This document shows positions 1 through 8,262 of a DNA stretch of 64,000 bases, piece after piece; position 1 is the first letter of the stretch, and each line of letters opens with the position of its first letter. The stretch lies in assembly GCA_028289545.1 (NCBI GenBank), contig JANQPG010000102.1:62001-126000 (forward strand), given 5' to 3'. The stretch comes from Woeseiaceae bacterium (GTDB lineage Bacteria > Pseudomonadota > Gammaproteobacteria > Steroidobacterales > Woeseiaceae). The notes under the pieces were generated by a model. That model saw nothing but the letters and a program-made list of their open reading frames with translations, had not been told where the DNA came from and searched no databases. A program made the translations under genes and the position numbers.

Positions 1-336
1 ATAGACCCCGGACACCTCGACATGTCGGTCGACGTGCAACGGCAGGATACCGACAGCACCCTCAAGTTCGTCTCGGGATTCCTCGCATGGCGGCGACAGC
101 AGCCTGCACTCGTACACGGCAGCCTCGAATTGCTGGACAGCGGCGATATTCTCGCGTGGACCCGCGAAGCGAACGGCCAGATACTGCTCTCAGCCTTCAA
201 TCTGCTGCCGGAGGAGCGCCGGTTTGCGGGTGGCTGGACCAATGCGCGAGTTGTCGAGACCGGTCTCGATGGCCGGATCGAAGGCGGCAGCATCGTCCTC
301 CCCGGCTATGGCGGGCTGATTGCCGAATTGAGCTAG
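1..336 (+). CDS. GH13 alpha-glucosidase, C-terminal fragment (5' end outside window)
   Basis: The reading frame is open from the first base and ends at 334-336, so this is the last 111 codons of a longer gene. The motif DSTLKFVSGFLAWRRQQPAL matches the conserved helix after the catalytic barrel of GH13 oligo-1,6-glucosidase/alpha-glucosidases, where a run of the type LAWRR..HPAL precedes the small beta-sandwich domain C. The rest (DILAWTREANGQILLSAFNL and so on) fits that beta domain. The catalytic residues lie upstream and cannot be checked. It would hydrolyse alpha-glucosidic bonds of oligosaccharides. A LacI-type regulator, a TonB receptor and a symporter follow on the same strand, which suits a sugar-use locus. 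An internal ATG at 22 exists, but the similarity continues upstream of it. Confidence 0.75.
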   Translation: MDPGHLDMSVDVQRQDTDSTLKFVSGFLAWRRQQPALVHGSLELLDSGDILAWTREANGQILLSAFNLLPEERRFAGGWTNARVVETGLDGRIEGGSIVLPGYGGLIAELS

Positions 337-393
337 CGCCCCGCGCACTTGTCGTGCCCTGGGTTAGAATGACGCGGGCAGTTTGAGGAACCC

Positions 394-1437
394 ATGCAGA
401 GCCCGTCACCCAGACTAACGCTCAAGGAAATGGCGCGCAGGCTCGACGTTTCGACCGCGACCGTTTCGAACGCTTTCAACAGGCCGAGCCAGCTCTCGGC
501 GGAGTTGCGCGAGCGTATCCTGAGCGAGTGCCGCGAAGCAGGCTATGCCGGCCCGAATGCCGCGGCCCGCAGTCTGCGCACGGGCCGGACGGGGATCGTT
601 GGCGTAATGCTGTCCAACTACCTGAGCTATAGTTTTTCGGATCCGATAGCCAATCAGTTTCTCCAGGGTCTGGCCGAAATCTTCGAACGTCGCGATTACA
701 ATCTCTTGATCGTGCCGTCTCGGGACAATGTTTCCCAGGCCCAGGGTATCGAGGCGTTCGTCGACGGCTTTATCATTTATGGCCCTCCCGAACCGGAGAA
801 ACTCAATCGGCTCATGCTGCAGCCGAAGTCGGTCATTACGGTCGACTTCACACTCGAAGGCTGTGTCTCGGTCAACATCGACAACCGGGAGAGCGCGAGA
901 CTTTGCGCTGAACACGCATTGCGTCACGGCGCCACGAGCGTGTCCATCCTCGGCTTGAGGATTATCGATGCGAACCGCGTTTGCCGGATCTCTAACTGCA
1001 ATCTATTCGACGAGGCGACGACCATTGCGGTGCAGCGGCTCAGGGGTTTCCAGGACGCAGCGGCGGCAGCAAACGTGGCGGTGCCCGAGGAGCGGATCTG
1101 GCACATTCCTGACAATACGCACGAACTGGCTTACCAGGCGGCACGTGAAGCACTGATGTGCGCGCCGCTACCGAAAGTGCTGTTGTGCATGAGCGATCGC
1201 ATTGGCCTCGCGGCTATCCGCGCTGCGAAGCACCTGAACCTGAAAGTGCCGGATGACGTCAGGATCACGGGTTTCGACGATATTCCCGAAGCAAGCTCCC
1301 AGGAGCCGTCGCTGACCACCGTGCACCAGCAGAGTATCGACAAAGGCCGCATCGCCGCCGAGATTTTCGTGGGCGAGCGCGAGGAGACCAGCGTCGTGTT
1401 GCCGACCGAAATCATCATCAGGGCCAGTTGTCCGTAG
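394..1437 (+). CDS. LacI/GalR-family transcriptional regulator
   Basis: The protein has 347 residues, the normal length of the family. The N-terminal helix-turn-helix is clear: LTLKEMARRLDVSTATVSNAFNR at residues 9-31, then the hinge region with SLRTGRTGIVGVML around 60-75. A periplasmic-binding-protein-like effector domain fills the rest, with the typical end VPDDVRITGFDDIPEASSQEPSLTTVHQ. It probably senses a sugar and represses neighbouring uptake genes. It lies 57 bases after the glucosidase gene and 180 bases before a TonB receptor on the same strand. The gap before the receptor holds a candidate LacI-type operator with a central CG (1528-1541). The ligand cannot be read from the sequence; the neighbours suggest an alpha-glucoside. 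Confidence 0.93.
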   Translation: MQSPSPRLTLKEMARRLDVSTATVSNAFNRPSQLSAELRERILSECREAGYAGPNAAARSLRTGRTGIVGVMLSNYLSYSFSDPIANQFLQGLAEIFERRDYNLLIVPSRDNVSQAQGIEAFVDGFIIYGPPEPEKLNRLMLQPKSVITVDFTLEGCVSVNIDNRESARLCAEHALRHGATSVSILGLRIIDANRVCRISNCNLFDEATTIAVQRLRGFQDAAAAANVAVPEERIWHIPDNTHELAYQAAREALMCAPLPKVLLCMSDRIGLAAIRAAKHLNLKVPDDVRITGFDDIPEASSQEPSLTTVHQQSIDKGRIAAEIFVGEREETSVVLPTEIIIRASCP

Positions 1438-1458
1438 CCAGCACAACCGAAGCCCCTC

Positions 1459-1478
1459 AAAGTTAAGCCAAAGTTAAG
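1459..1478 (+). promoter_or_regulatory. Direct repeat AAAGTTAAG x2, 11-bp period
   Basis: AAAGTTAAG occurs at 1459-1467 and again at 1470-1478, one helical turn apart, between the LacI-type gene and the TonB receptor. Direct repeats at 11-bp period are the usual target shape of OmpR/PhoB-class response regulators. GTTAAG-N5-GTTAAG is close to, but not identical with, the PmrA/QseB box. The repeat is seen; its use is inferred. Confidence 0.35.
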
Positions 1479-1527
1479 TCCGGCGAGGCCTTGCCTGTGA
1501 CGGAGGTTTGTGTATTTTGATAGGGAA

Positions 1528-1541
1528 CTTAATCGTTTTAG
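1528..1541 (+). promoter_or_regulatory. Candidate LacI-family operator upstream of TonB receptor
   Basis: CTTAATCGTTTTAG is an imperfect palindrome (5 of 7 positions pair) around a central CG, the hallmark of LacI/GalR operators. It lies 76-89 bases upstream of the receptor start and about 90 bases after the regulator's stop codon. No second copy was found nearby. Confidence 0.35.
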
Positions 1542-1616
1542 TCACTCGGCCACCTCGCGCGGCCCGATGCGCGGTCCGCAAGGCAGCCACCAACCTGAAA
1601 TGAGTGGGGGGCACCT

Positions 1617-4211
1617 ATGTCAGGAACTATCGCAGGACCATCAAACGCGCTCTCGCCGCGGCAATTGCTGAGACCGCTTCTGGGTATAGGCGCCATTGCC
1701 GCGTTGACACTGGGCACTTCGGCTTACGGCCAGGGAGACGAGCGAACCGACGGTTTGCTCATGGAAGAGGTCATCGTGACCGGCGTCGGCGGCGGCAATC
1801 CGCTGACGAAGCTGGACTCGAGCGTCGCCATCACCACAAAAGGCCAGCAGCAGATCGAGCAAAAAGCACCGATCAACATCGTCGATCTGATCGCAACCGT
1901 GCCCGGCTTCTGGGCGGAGAGTTCCGGGGGCGAATCCGGTGCGGGTAACGTGTTCATCCGCGGCTTGCCGCAGGACGGCGGATTCATTTTCATGCAGCAG
2001 CTGGAAGACGGGCTGCCCGTACTGCTCGAACCGAGCATCAACTTTCTGCCAGTCGACGCGTTTGCAAAACTCGACGAGACGGTCGAGCGCTTCGAAGCAG
2101 TCCGCGGCGGTAGCGCAGCGGTCTTTTCGACCGGAGCGCCCGGTGGCATGGTCAACCTCGTGACGAAGATGCCGTCCGATCTTCCCGAAGGCCGCGTCAA
2201 AATTCAGCTCGGGGACTACAACCACTTTCGCACGGACTTCGTCCACTCGGGTCCGCTGAGCGACGAATGGAACTACCTGATCGGCGGCTTCTACCGCGAA
2301 GACGACGGCGTCCGCGATCCCGGTTTCACCGCCAACAAGGGTTATCAGTTCCGCGCAAGACTGGCGCGCGATTTCGATCGCGGCAGTCTGTGGCTGGACT
2401 ACAAGAGGCTCAACGACAACGGCATTTTCTATCTGCCGATCGGGGTAGAGAACCCGAACCCGACGGGCGGCGCGTTCAGCGGCGAACCGAACTCCATTAC
2501 GGGTACGGATGCGACTACGTTCACGGCAACGAGCTCCGATCACCGCCGCGTCCTGTTGCGGCACCCCAACGGTATCAACGACCGGGCGCCCGACATGGCG
2601 GACGGTATCGGCGCCGACTCCAATCAGTTTACGCTGTCGCTCGAATACGATCTGGGTAACGACTGGTTTCTGGATGCGAAAGCGCGCCTGACCAGCGCCG
2701 ACGTGTCCTTTATCTCGGGCATATCGATTGGCCAGCCGACGGCCGCTGCGGATGTAGTCACCGGTCTGGTGAACGAGGCACAGGCGCTCGGGATCAGCGG
2801 CGACTCCCGCTACAACGGGACCGGACCGAGCGGCATCGACCTGAGCCAGGTGGCCGGCGCGGTTATCAACTACACCAACAGCGGCGATCCGTTCGACACC
2901 GCCAACCAGAACGGCAACGGCCTGGTGTATGAGACCGGCTGGTGGGACGTACGCTGGGACGTGGAGAACTTCGTCACCGACTGGAAACTCAGCAAGTCCC
3001 TGGGCGACCACAATCTCACGTTTGGCCTGTATTTTGGCCGCATGGAGACCGAGAACCTGAAGGACTGGGCCAACATCCTGCACGATTTCAAGGAGCGTAC
3101 CGAACTCGTCGACATTACGTTCACCGATGCCAACGGAGACCCGCTGCTGGACGCCGAGGGCAACCCCGTACAGCGCACGGAAAACGGCGTCTGGCGCTAC
3201 GGCTTCAACTACGAAGAACGCAGCGACGAGATGACCACTGTCGCGCTCTATTTCTACGATGAGTGGAACGCAACCGATACGGTGCGCCTGGACTTCGGCT
3301 TTCGCTGGGATCAGAACAACTACCGCGGCTCGGTCGGCGTCGTGCCGGGGCCGCAGGACTTCGACGGCAATGCGGTCGATTCGCTGTTCCTCGCGCGCGA
3401 CGGTGTAACCGACGGAATACCGGTACGCTTCGACGACTACGAGCGGACCCTGACCGAGCTGTCGTGGACCGTTGGCGGCAACTGGGCGTTCAGCGACAGT
3501 CAGGCGCTGTTCGCTCGCGCCAGCGTCGGTTACGACTTTCCCAAAGCGGTCGATACGATCCAGGTCGTGGTGCCGGCGACGGGAGAAGCCGTCGAGGCCT
3601 CCGAGGTCACGCAGCTTGAGCTGGGCTACAAACTCTCGTCCGACCGCTGGTCCGTCTTTGCCTCGGTGTTCCAGAGTGACGTCGAGGACCAGATCTTCAA
3701 CGACAACGTCATCCTTCCCGACGGCTCGCAAACTCAGCTCAACCTGCTGTACGGAACCGAGACCACGGGCGCGGAAGTCGAGGTCATCTGGTACGCGCTG
3801 GACAACTTCGAAATTTCGGCCACGGCCACCTTCCAGCAACCCGAGTACGAAGATTTCGGCATCGTGACCGGCAACCAGGTCCGCCGTATTCCGGAAGAGA
3901 TTTTTGTCCTGACACCGACCTACCGCTTCGGTAACGGCAGCTACGTCTATCTGAGCTACTTCCGCGGCGGCGCTCGGTTTGCGGATTTTGCGAACAACCT
4001 GGAGCTGCCGTCCTACGATACGATCGACGCCGGCGTCTCCTGGTACGTCAACGACAGCCTTAACGTTCGTCTGCAGGGCTTCAACCTGACCGACGAAATC
4101 GGTCTGACCGAAGGCAATCCGCGCGGCAACGGCACCACCTTCGGTGAGCTGTTCACGGCGCGGCCAATACTTGGCCGGCACTTTCGGGCAAACTTCACTT
4201 GGGACTTCTAG
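1617..4211 (+). CDS. TonB-dependent outer-membrane receptor
   Basis: The protein has 864 residues with an N-terminal signal sequence ending near SAYGQG (about residue 40). The TonB box MEEVIVTG follows at about 50-57, then a plug domain (INIVDLIATVPGFWAESSGG, VFIRGLPQDGG, VERFEAVRGGSAAVFSTGAPGG). The long beta-barrel ends in an aromatic residue (FTWDF), as outer-membrane barrels do. It would bind a substrate at the cell surface and import it with TonB energy. The start is backed by a GTGGGGGG stretch just upstream. It resembles the receptor of the trehalose locus (23510-25840), sharing the PGxWAESSGG plug motif and a xxxYLPxxx loop, so the two look like paralogues. Given the glucosidase, LacI and symporter neighbours, the likely substrate is an oligosaccharide. 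Confidence 0.93.
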   Translation: MSGTIAGPSNALSPRQLLRPLLGIGAIAALTLGTSAYGQGDERTDGLLMEEVIVTGVGGGNPLTKLDSSVAITTKGQQQIEQKAPINIVDLIATVPGFWAESSGGESGAGNVFIRGLPQDGGFIFMQQLEDGLPVLLEPSINFLPVDAFAKLDETVERFEAVRGGSAAVFSTGAPGGMVNLVTKMPSDLPEGRVKIQLGDYNHFRTDFVHSGPLSDEWNYLIGGFYREDDGVRDPGFTANKGYQFRARLARDFDRGSLWLDYKRLNDNGIFYLPIGVENPNPTGGAFSGEPNSITGTDATTFTATSSDHRRVLLRHPNGINDRAPDMADGIGADSNQFTLSLEYDLGNDWFLDAKARLTSADVSFISGISIGQPTAAADVVTGLVNEAQALGISGDSRYNGTGPSGIDLSQVAGAVINYTNSGDPFDTANQNGNGLVYETGWWDVRWDVENFVTDWKLSKSLGDHNLTFGLYFGRMETENLKDWANILHDFKERTELVDITFTDANGDPLLDAEGNPVQRTENGVWRYGFNYEERSDEMTTVALYFYDEWNATDTVRLDFGFRWDQNNYRGSVGVVPGPQDFDGNAVDSLFLARDGVTDGIPVRFDDYERTLTELSWTVGGNWAFSDSQALFARASVGYDFPKAVDTIQVVVPATGEAVEASEVTQLELGYKLSSDRWSVFASVFQSDVEDQIFNDNVILPDGSQTQLNLLYGTETTGAEVEVIWYALDNFEISATATFQQPEYEDFGIVTGNQVRRIPEEIFVLTPTYRFGNGSYVYLSYFRGGARFADFANNLELPSYDTIDAGVSWYVNDSLNVRLQGFNLTDEIGLTEGNPRGNGTTFGELFTARPILGRHFRANFTWDF

Positions 4212-4290
4212 TGCAGTCGGCGACTGGAACCTCGGGCGGAGATTTGTAGCGTCGCGCGCCATGTCCGGGCACCGTCGTCAGGCGGCGGGG

Positions 4291-4314
4291 CCCGGCCGCA
4301 CAGGCCAGGCCGGG
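4291..4314 (+). other. GC-rich hairpin between receptor and symporter genes
   Basis: CCCGGCC (4291-4297) and GGCCGGG (4308-4314) form a perfect 7-bp stem with a 10-base loop. No T-run follows, so it is not a classical terminator. It sits about 17 bases ahead of the symporter start and could damp read-through from the receptor gene or affect translation. Confidence 0.4.
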
Positions 4315-4330
4315 GGGCGTTGATCACAAT

Positions 4331-5899
4331 ATGAACGTCGATTTAAGTTCCGTCGATATGGCGGTGATCGTCGGTTACTTTACGGTGGTCATCGTCATTG
4401 GCATCTGGGTCGGCCTGACGACCCGGACCGGCGAAGATCTGTTCCTCGGCGGCCGTACACTGACCTGGGCAATCATCGGCAGCTCGCTGTTTGCCTCGAA
4501 CATCTCGAGCACGACACTGATCGGCCTCACCGGCACGGCCTACACCACCGGCATATCGGTATCGAATTACGAGTGGCTGGCGGGACTGCCCCTGATACTC
4601 ATGGCGGCGGTGTTCATTCCGATTTACCTGAAAGCGCGGATCACGACCGTGCCGGAATACCTTGAGCTGCGCTACGACCGCCGCTCGCGCCGGCTGTTTT
4701 CCGCCATCACGATCTTCATCAGTATCGTCGTGGACACCGCGGGCGGGCTGTACGCGGGCGCCGTGGTCCTCAAAGTCTTCTTTCCGGATCTGGTGATCTG
4801 GCAGACCACGCTGATGCTCGCGCTGATTGCCGGTTTCTACACCGCGTTCGGCGGCCTCAAGGCGGTCGCCTATACCGACGCGCTGCAGGCCGTCATCCTC
4901 ATCGTCGGCTGTTCGATGCTAACCTGGATTCTGTTTGCGGACTTCGGCTTCTCGTGGAGCGCGGTCGAGACATCGCTGCCGGACGGCCATCTCTCCGTGA
5001 TACGGCCGCTCGACGACCCGACCCTGCCGTGGCTCGGCACGCTGATCGGCGTGCCGCTCCTCGGGTTCTGGTACTGGGTGACGAATCAGTACGTAACCCA
5101 GCGCGTGCTGGCCGCGAAGAACATCAGCCACGCGCGCTGGGGCGCCATATTCGGCGGGTTTCTCAAGATCCTGCCACTGTTCATCATGGTGCTCGCCGGG
5201 GCCATGGCGGTCTCGGTGCTTCCCGGCATTTCGCACCCGGACATGGTGTTCCCGACCCTGGTGGCTGAAGTGCTGCCGGCCGGCGTGGTCGGCATTGTGC
5301 TGGCGGGATTGATCTCGGCGATCATGTCGAGCGTCGACTCGACCCTCAACTCGGCCTCGACCCTGGTCGTCATGGATTTTGTGAAGCCGTCGCGTCCGAA
5401 CATTACGCCGAACGACGTCGCAACCTGGGGCCGGGTAACCACGATTCTACTCATGTTCGTCGCAGCGCTGTGGGCGCCAATGATCGCCAACTTCGGCGGT
5501 CTCTGGCTGTATCTGCAGCAGATGTTCTCGATCATCGTGCCGCCGATTGCGGCGATCTTCCTGCTCGGCGTGTTCTACAAGCGCGGCAGCGGCCAGGCAG
5601 CTTTTTCCACTCTGCTCGCCGGTTTTGCCATCGGCGTCGGCATCTTCGCCGCGTCGAGCGCGGGACTCTGGACCCTGCACTTTTCTATCAACGTCGGCGT
5701 CAGCTTCGCGGCCAGCGCGGCCGTCTTCCTGTTCGTCAGCCGCCGGACGCCGGAGCCGGATGCCGAACGCATCGCCGGGCTCGTCTATCGGCCGGGCCTG
5801 ACCGATCCCGAAGAACCAGGATCCTGGTACGCAGACTACCGCTACCAGGCCGCGGGGCTGCTCGCCTGCCTGCTGGGTATCCTCTTAGCCTTTTGGTGA
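4331..5899 (+). CDS. Sodium:solute symporter (SSS/SSF family)
   Basis: The 522-residue protein is almost wholly hydrophobic, with about 13-14 membrane segments, as in SglT/PutP-type symporters. Family marks include the N-terminal helix with GRTLTWAIIGSSLFASNISSTTLIG (residues about 40-65) and GFYTAFGGLKAVAYTDALQ (about 165-185), with AGLISAIMSSVDSTLNSASTL (about 330-350) near the sodium site. It would move a sugar or similar small solute across the inner membrane with Na+. It follows the TonB receptor by 119 bases on the same strand, so the pair can carry one substrate across both membranes. Substrate preference within SSS is not readable; the glucosidase/LacI setting favours a sugar. The ribosome binding site (GGGGGGCG) is rather distant from the ATG. 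Confidence 0.92.
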   Translation: MNVDLSSVDMAVIVGYFTVVIVIGIWVGLTTRTGEDLFLGGRTLTWAIIGSSLFASNISSTTLIGLTGTAYTTGISVSNYEWLAGLPLILMAAVFIPIYLKARITTVPEYLELRYDRRSRRLFSAITIFISIVVDTAGGLYAGAVVLKVFFPDLVIWQTTLMLALIAGFYTAFGGLKAVAYTDALQAVILIVGCSMLTWILFADFGFSWSAVETSLPDGHLSVIRPLDDPTLPWLGTLIGVPLLGFWYWVTNQYVTQRVLAAKNISHARWGAIFGGFLKILPLFIMVLAGAMAVSVLPGISHPDMVFPTLVAEVLPAGVVGIVLAGLISAIMSSVDSTLNSASTLVVMDFVKPSRPNITPNDVATWGRVTTILLMFVAALWAPMIANFGGLWLYLQQMFSIIVPPIAAIFLLGVFYKRGSGQAAFSTLLAGFAIGVGIFAASSAGLWTLHFSINVGVSFAASAAVFLFVSRRTPEPDAERIAGLVYRPGLTDPEEPGSWYADYRYQAAGLLACLLGILLAFW

Positions 5900-6155
5900 A
5901 GAATTCCGTGCCCTGACCCGCCCGGCCGCCGCGGTTTCGATGCGTTGGGCAGGATGACCCCGAGAAGGCGCACATCCGTGCCCGGACCCGGGATTATGGT
6001 AAGTTAATCAGGGCAAACGGAGTCCTTCACCGATGGTGGCAGTCGCTCGAAGCCGGTGGATGCGGAAAGTCCTTGCGAAAAACCCGGTCTAAAGAAGATC
6101 GCCACTGCAGCCGATTACTACCCGTATACGCGGTAAGACAGGACTTCGGATCGAG
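5900..6155. other. Intergenic region, 256 bases, no clear element
   Basis: Between the symporter and the kinase gene I see no tRNA, strong hairpin with T-run or convincing promoter hexamer pair. It presumably holds the kinase promoter. Confidence 0.5.
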
Positions 6156-7982
6156 ATGCAGGCAAAACAGGGCACGATTGGCCGCTACGAGCTCATCCGT
6201 TCGATCGGCAGAGGCTCGCAGGGCGCCGTCTACCTCGGGCGCGATCCAACGCTGGAGCGGCTGGTCGCGATCAAGCTCTTGACCAACCGCGACGCTGAGC
6301 TGAACAGCGTGAGCGACGACGGCGTGCCGCTCGAAGGCCGGATGTCGAGCAAGCTCAAACATCCGAACATCATTCCGATTTTTGACGCCGGACAGTGCGC
6401 CAGGGGGCCGTACCTGGTGTTCGAATACGTCAAGGGCAAATCGCTGGCCGACACACTCGCGAAAGAGGGCCCCCGAGCCGTCGAGGACGCGGTGCCGCTG
6501 ATTGGCCCGATACTCAAGGCGGTAGCAACGGCACACGAAGCCTCGATCGTGCATCTCGACCTCAACCCGAGGAACATCCTGCTGGACGCCGAGGGTGTAC
6601 CTCGCGTGATGGACTTTGGTCTGGCGCAATACGTCAGCAGCGCGCGTGAACCGCGCGACTCGACGACAGGTACGCTGCGCTACATGGCGCCGGAGCATTT
6701 TGTCGGCCGGCCGCTGGGGCCCTGGACCGACGTCTTTGCGCTGGGCTCCACGTTTTATGAAGTCGTCACGGGCCGCCGCGCCATGGCCGGCGACAGCCTC
6801 GAGACGATCAGGGACCAGATACTCTCGGCCCGCGTGGACTTTTCGCCGCTCAAGACAGATCGATTCGGCGACGCTTTTGCCCGCTTCCTCGCCGGGGCGC
6901 TCGAGAAACGCGAGTCGGGGCGGTATGCCGACGCCGCGATCATGAACGAAGCGTTCGAACTGTTCTTGAGCGAAAGCGAACTGGCCGGCAAAGCGGAACC
7001 CGCGTCCTCCAGCCACAGCACGGTCGAGTTCCTGCTGCGGCGTATGCAGCGGACCGGGGACTTCCCGGCAATTTCGCAGACCATGGCGGACATCAACCGG
7101 CTGACGGGAGACGATGCGGGCGCCAACGCCGACAAGCTTGCGAACGTCATCCTGAGGGACTTCGCGCTGACCGGAAAACTCTTGAAACTGGTCAACTCGG
7201 CGTTCTACAACTCGCGCAGCATCGAGGTCACCAAAGTTTCCGAAGCGGTCGTAATGCTGGGCGTCGAGAAGGTTCGCATGACGGCGAACAGCCTGGCCTT
7301 CTTCAGCCATATGAAAAGCGACTCGGCGATCCTCAAGGATTCGATGACGAAGTCGTTTCTGAGCGGCCTGATGGCACGCCACCTGGCGCAACGGGCAAAA
7401 CTGCGCGAGGCCGAGGAGGCGTTCATTTGCGGCATGTGTCAGAACCTCGGGGAAAACCTCGTCATTCACTACTTCGCCGAAGAGTTTGCCGACATCGACG
7501 AGTCGATGCGGAACAAGGGTTTGAGCAAGGAGGCTGCCGCCCGTGGCGTGCTGGGCGTGGCCTACTCGGAACTCGGCGCCGCCGTTGCAAAAAGCTGGAA
7601 CCTGCCGGATTCGATCATCGACTCCATTCGCGGCATGCCGCCGGGCCCGGTAACGAAGCCGGGCTCGCCGGCTGAGCGGCTCCGGGATTTTGCAGTGTTC
7701 GCCAACGAACTGTGCAGCCTCTTCGAGCATGTCGAAGCGGACGCCATCGAGGCGTCGATCGGCGAGCTGTCGGAGCGGTTTGCCTCGAGTATCGAACTCG
7801 AAACCGACTACTCGATCAAACTCGTGACCGCCGCCTTCGAGAAGCTCCGGCAGTTTGCGCCGATCTTCGAGATCAACGTTGCAAAGAGCCGCTATTGCCA
7901 GTGGGTGCAGCACTGGCTCGATCGGCAGGCCGCGGAAGCCGGATCGTCAAACGGGGAAAGGGCCATCGGGCAAACAGCCTAG
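6156..7982 (+). CDS. Ser/Thr protein kinase fused to an HDOD domain
   Basis: The 608-residue protein has two parts. Residues 10-270 are a Hanks-type kinase: glycine loop IGRGSQGAVY (17-26), ATP lysine in VAIK (K40), catalytic loop HLDLNPRN (133-140, Asp135 kept), DFG at 153-155 and APE at 178-180. The loop lysine of HRDLKPEN is Asn137, so activity may be reduced. From about 295 to 500 runs an HDOD domain (DFPAISQTMADINRLT, LTGKLLKLVNSAFYN, VSEAVVMLGVEKVRMTANSLAFF), a catalytically dead HD-like fold used in signalling. There is no transmembrane segment, so the protein is cytosolic. HDOD proteins often work with cyclic-di-GMP or two-component pathways; no such gene is adjacent. The ATG is preceded by GGATCGAG. 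The gene stands alone between transport genes. Confidence 0.9.
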   Translation: MQAKQGTIGRYELIRSIGRGSQGAVYLGRDPTLERLVAIKLLTNRDAELNSVSDDGVPLEGRMSSKLKHPNIIPIFDAGQCARGPYLVFEYVKGKSLADTLAKEGPRAVEDAVPLIGPILKAVATAHEASIVHLDLNPRNILLDAEGVPRVMDFGLAQYVSSAREPRDSTTGTLRYMAPEHFVGRPLGPWTDVFALGSTFYEVVTGRRAMAGDSLETIRDQILSARVDFSPLKTDRFGDAFARFLAGALEKRESGRYADAAIMNEAFELFLSESELAGKAEPASSSHSTVEFLLRRMQRTGDFPAISQTMADINRLTGDDAGANADKLANVILRDFALTGKLLKLVNSAFYNSRSIEVTKVSEAVVMLGVEKVRMTANSLAFFSHMKSDSAILKDSMTKSFLSGLMARHLAQRAKLREAEEAFICGMCQNLGENLVIHYFAEEFADIDESMRNKGLSKEAAARGVLGVAYSELGAAVAKSWNLPDSIIDSIRGMPPGPVTKPGSPAERLRDFAVFANELCSLFEHVEADAIEASIGELSERFASSIELETDYSIKLVTAAFEKLRQFAPIFEINVAKSRYCQWVQHWLDRQAAEAGSSNGERAIGQTA

Positions 7983-8262
7983 CCGGAGCGCCGAAAGACC
8001 GGCCCCGTCGGCAAGACGGCACGTTGAGCCGAACCCCACCCTTATGTGCCTGAAAAACAAGGGCCTGCACCCTGCCTCGGCGTACTGACCTGCATCGGAC
8101 ACGTAATACCGCGGCCGCACCGTAACGGGGCACGTATGCCAGGGCCCGGGGGCACTGTTGGCGGACTCCGAGATTCGCTAGACTCCGTGCGCTGCCGCTC
8201 GGCCGTGCGCCGGCGACGGCACCCCATCGGCGCAACCTATCGGGCATTCACCCCGGAAAACC
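7983..8262. other. Intergenic region, 280 bases, no clear element
   Basis: GC-rich spacer between the kinase gene and the exporter operon. I see no RNA gene or T-tailed hairpin. The exporter promoter probably lies here, but no hexamer pair stands out. Confidence 0.5.

Noticed and set aside
1641..4262. Antisense open frame of 873 codons across the first TonB receptor
   Set aside because: It has no signal, domain or family pattern and is a by-product of high-GC codon use in the receptor gene, whose own frame is unmistakable.
6027..7913. Antisense open frame of 628 codons across the kinase-HDOD gene
   Set aside because: The plus-strand frame carries all kinase and HDOD motifs; the antisense one has none.
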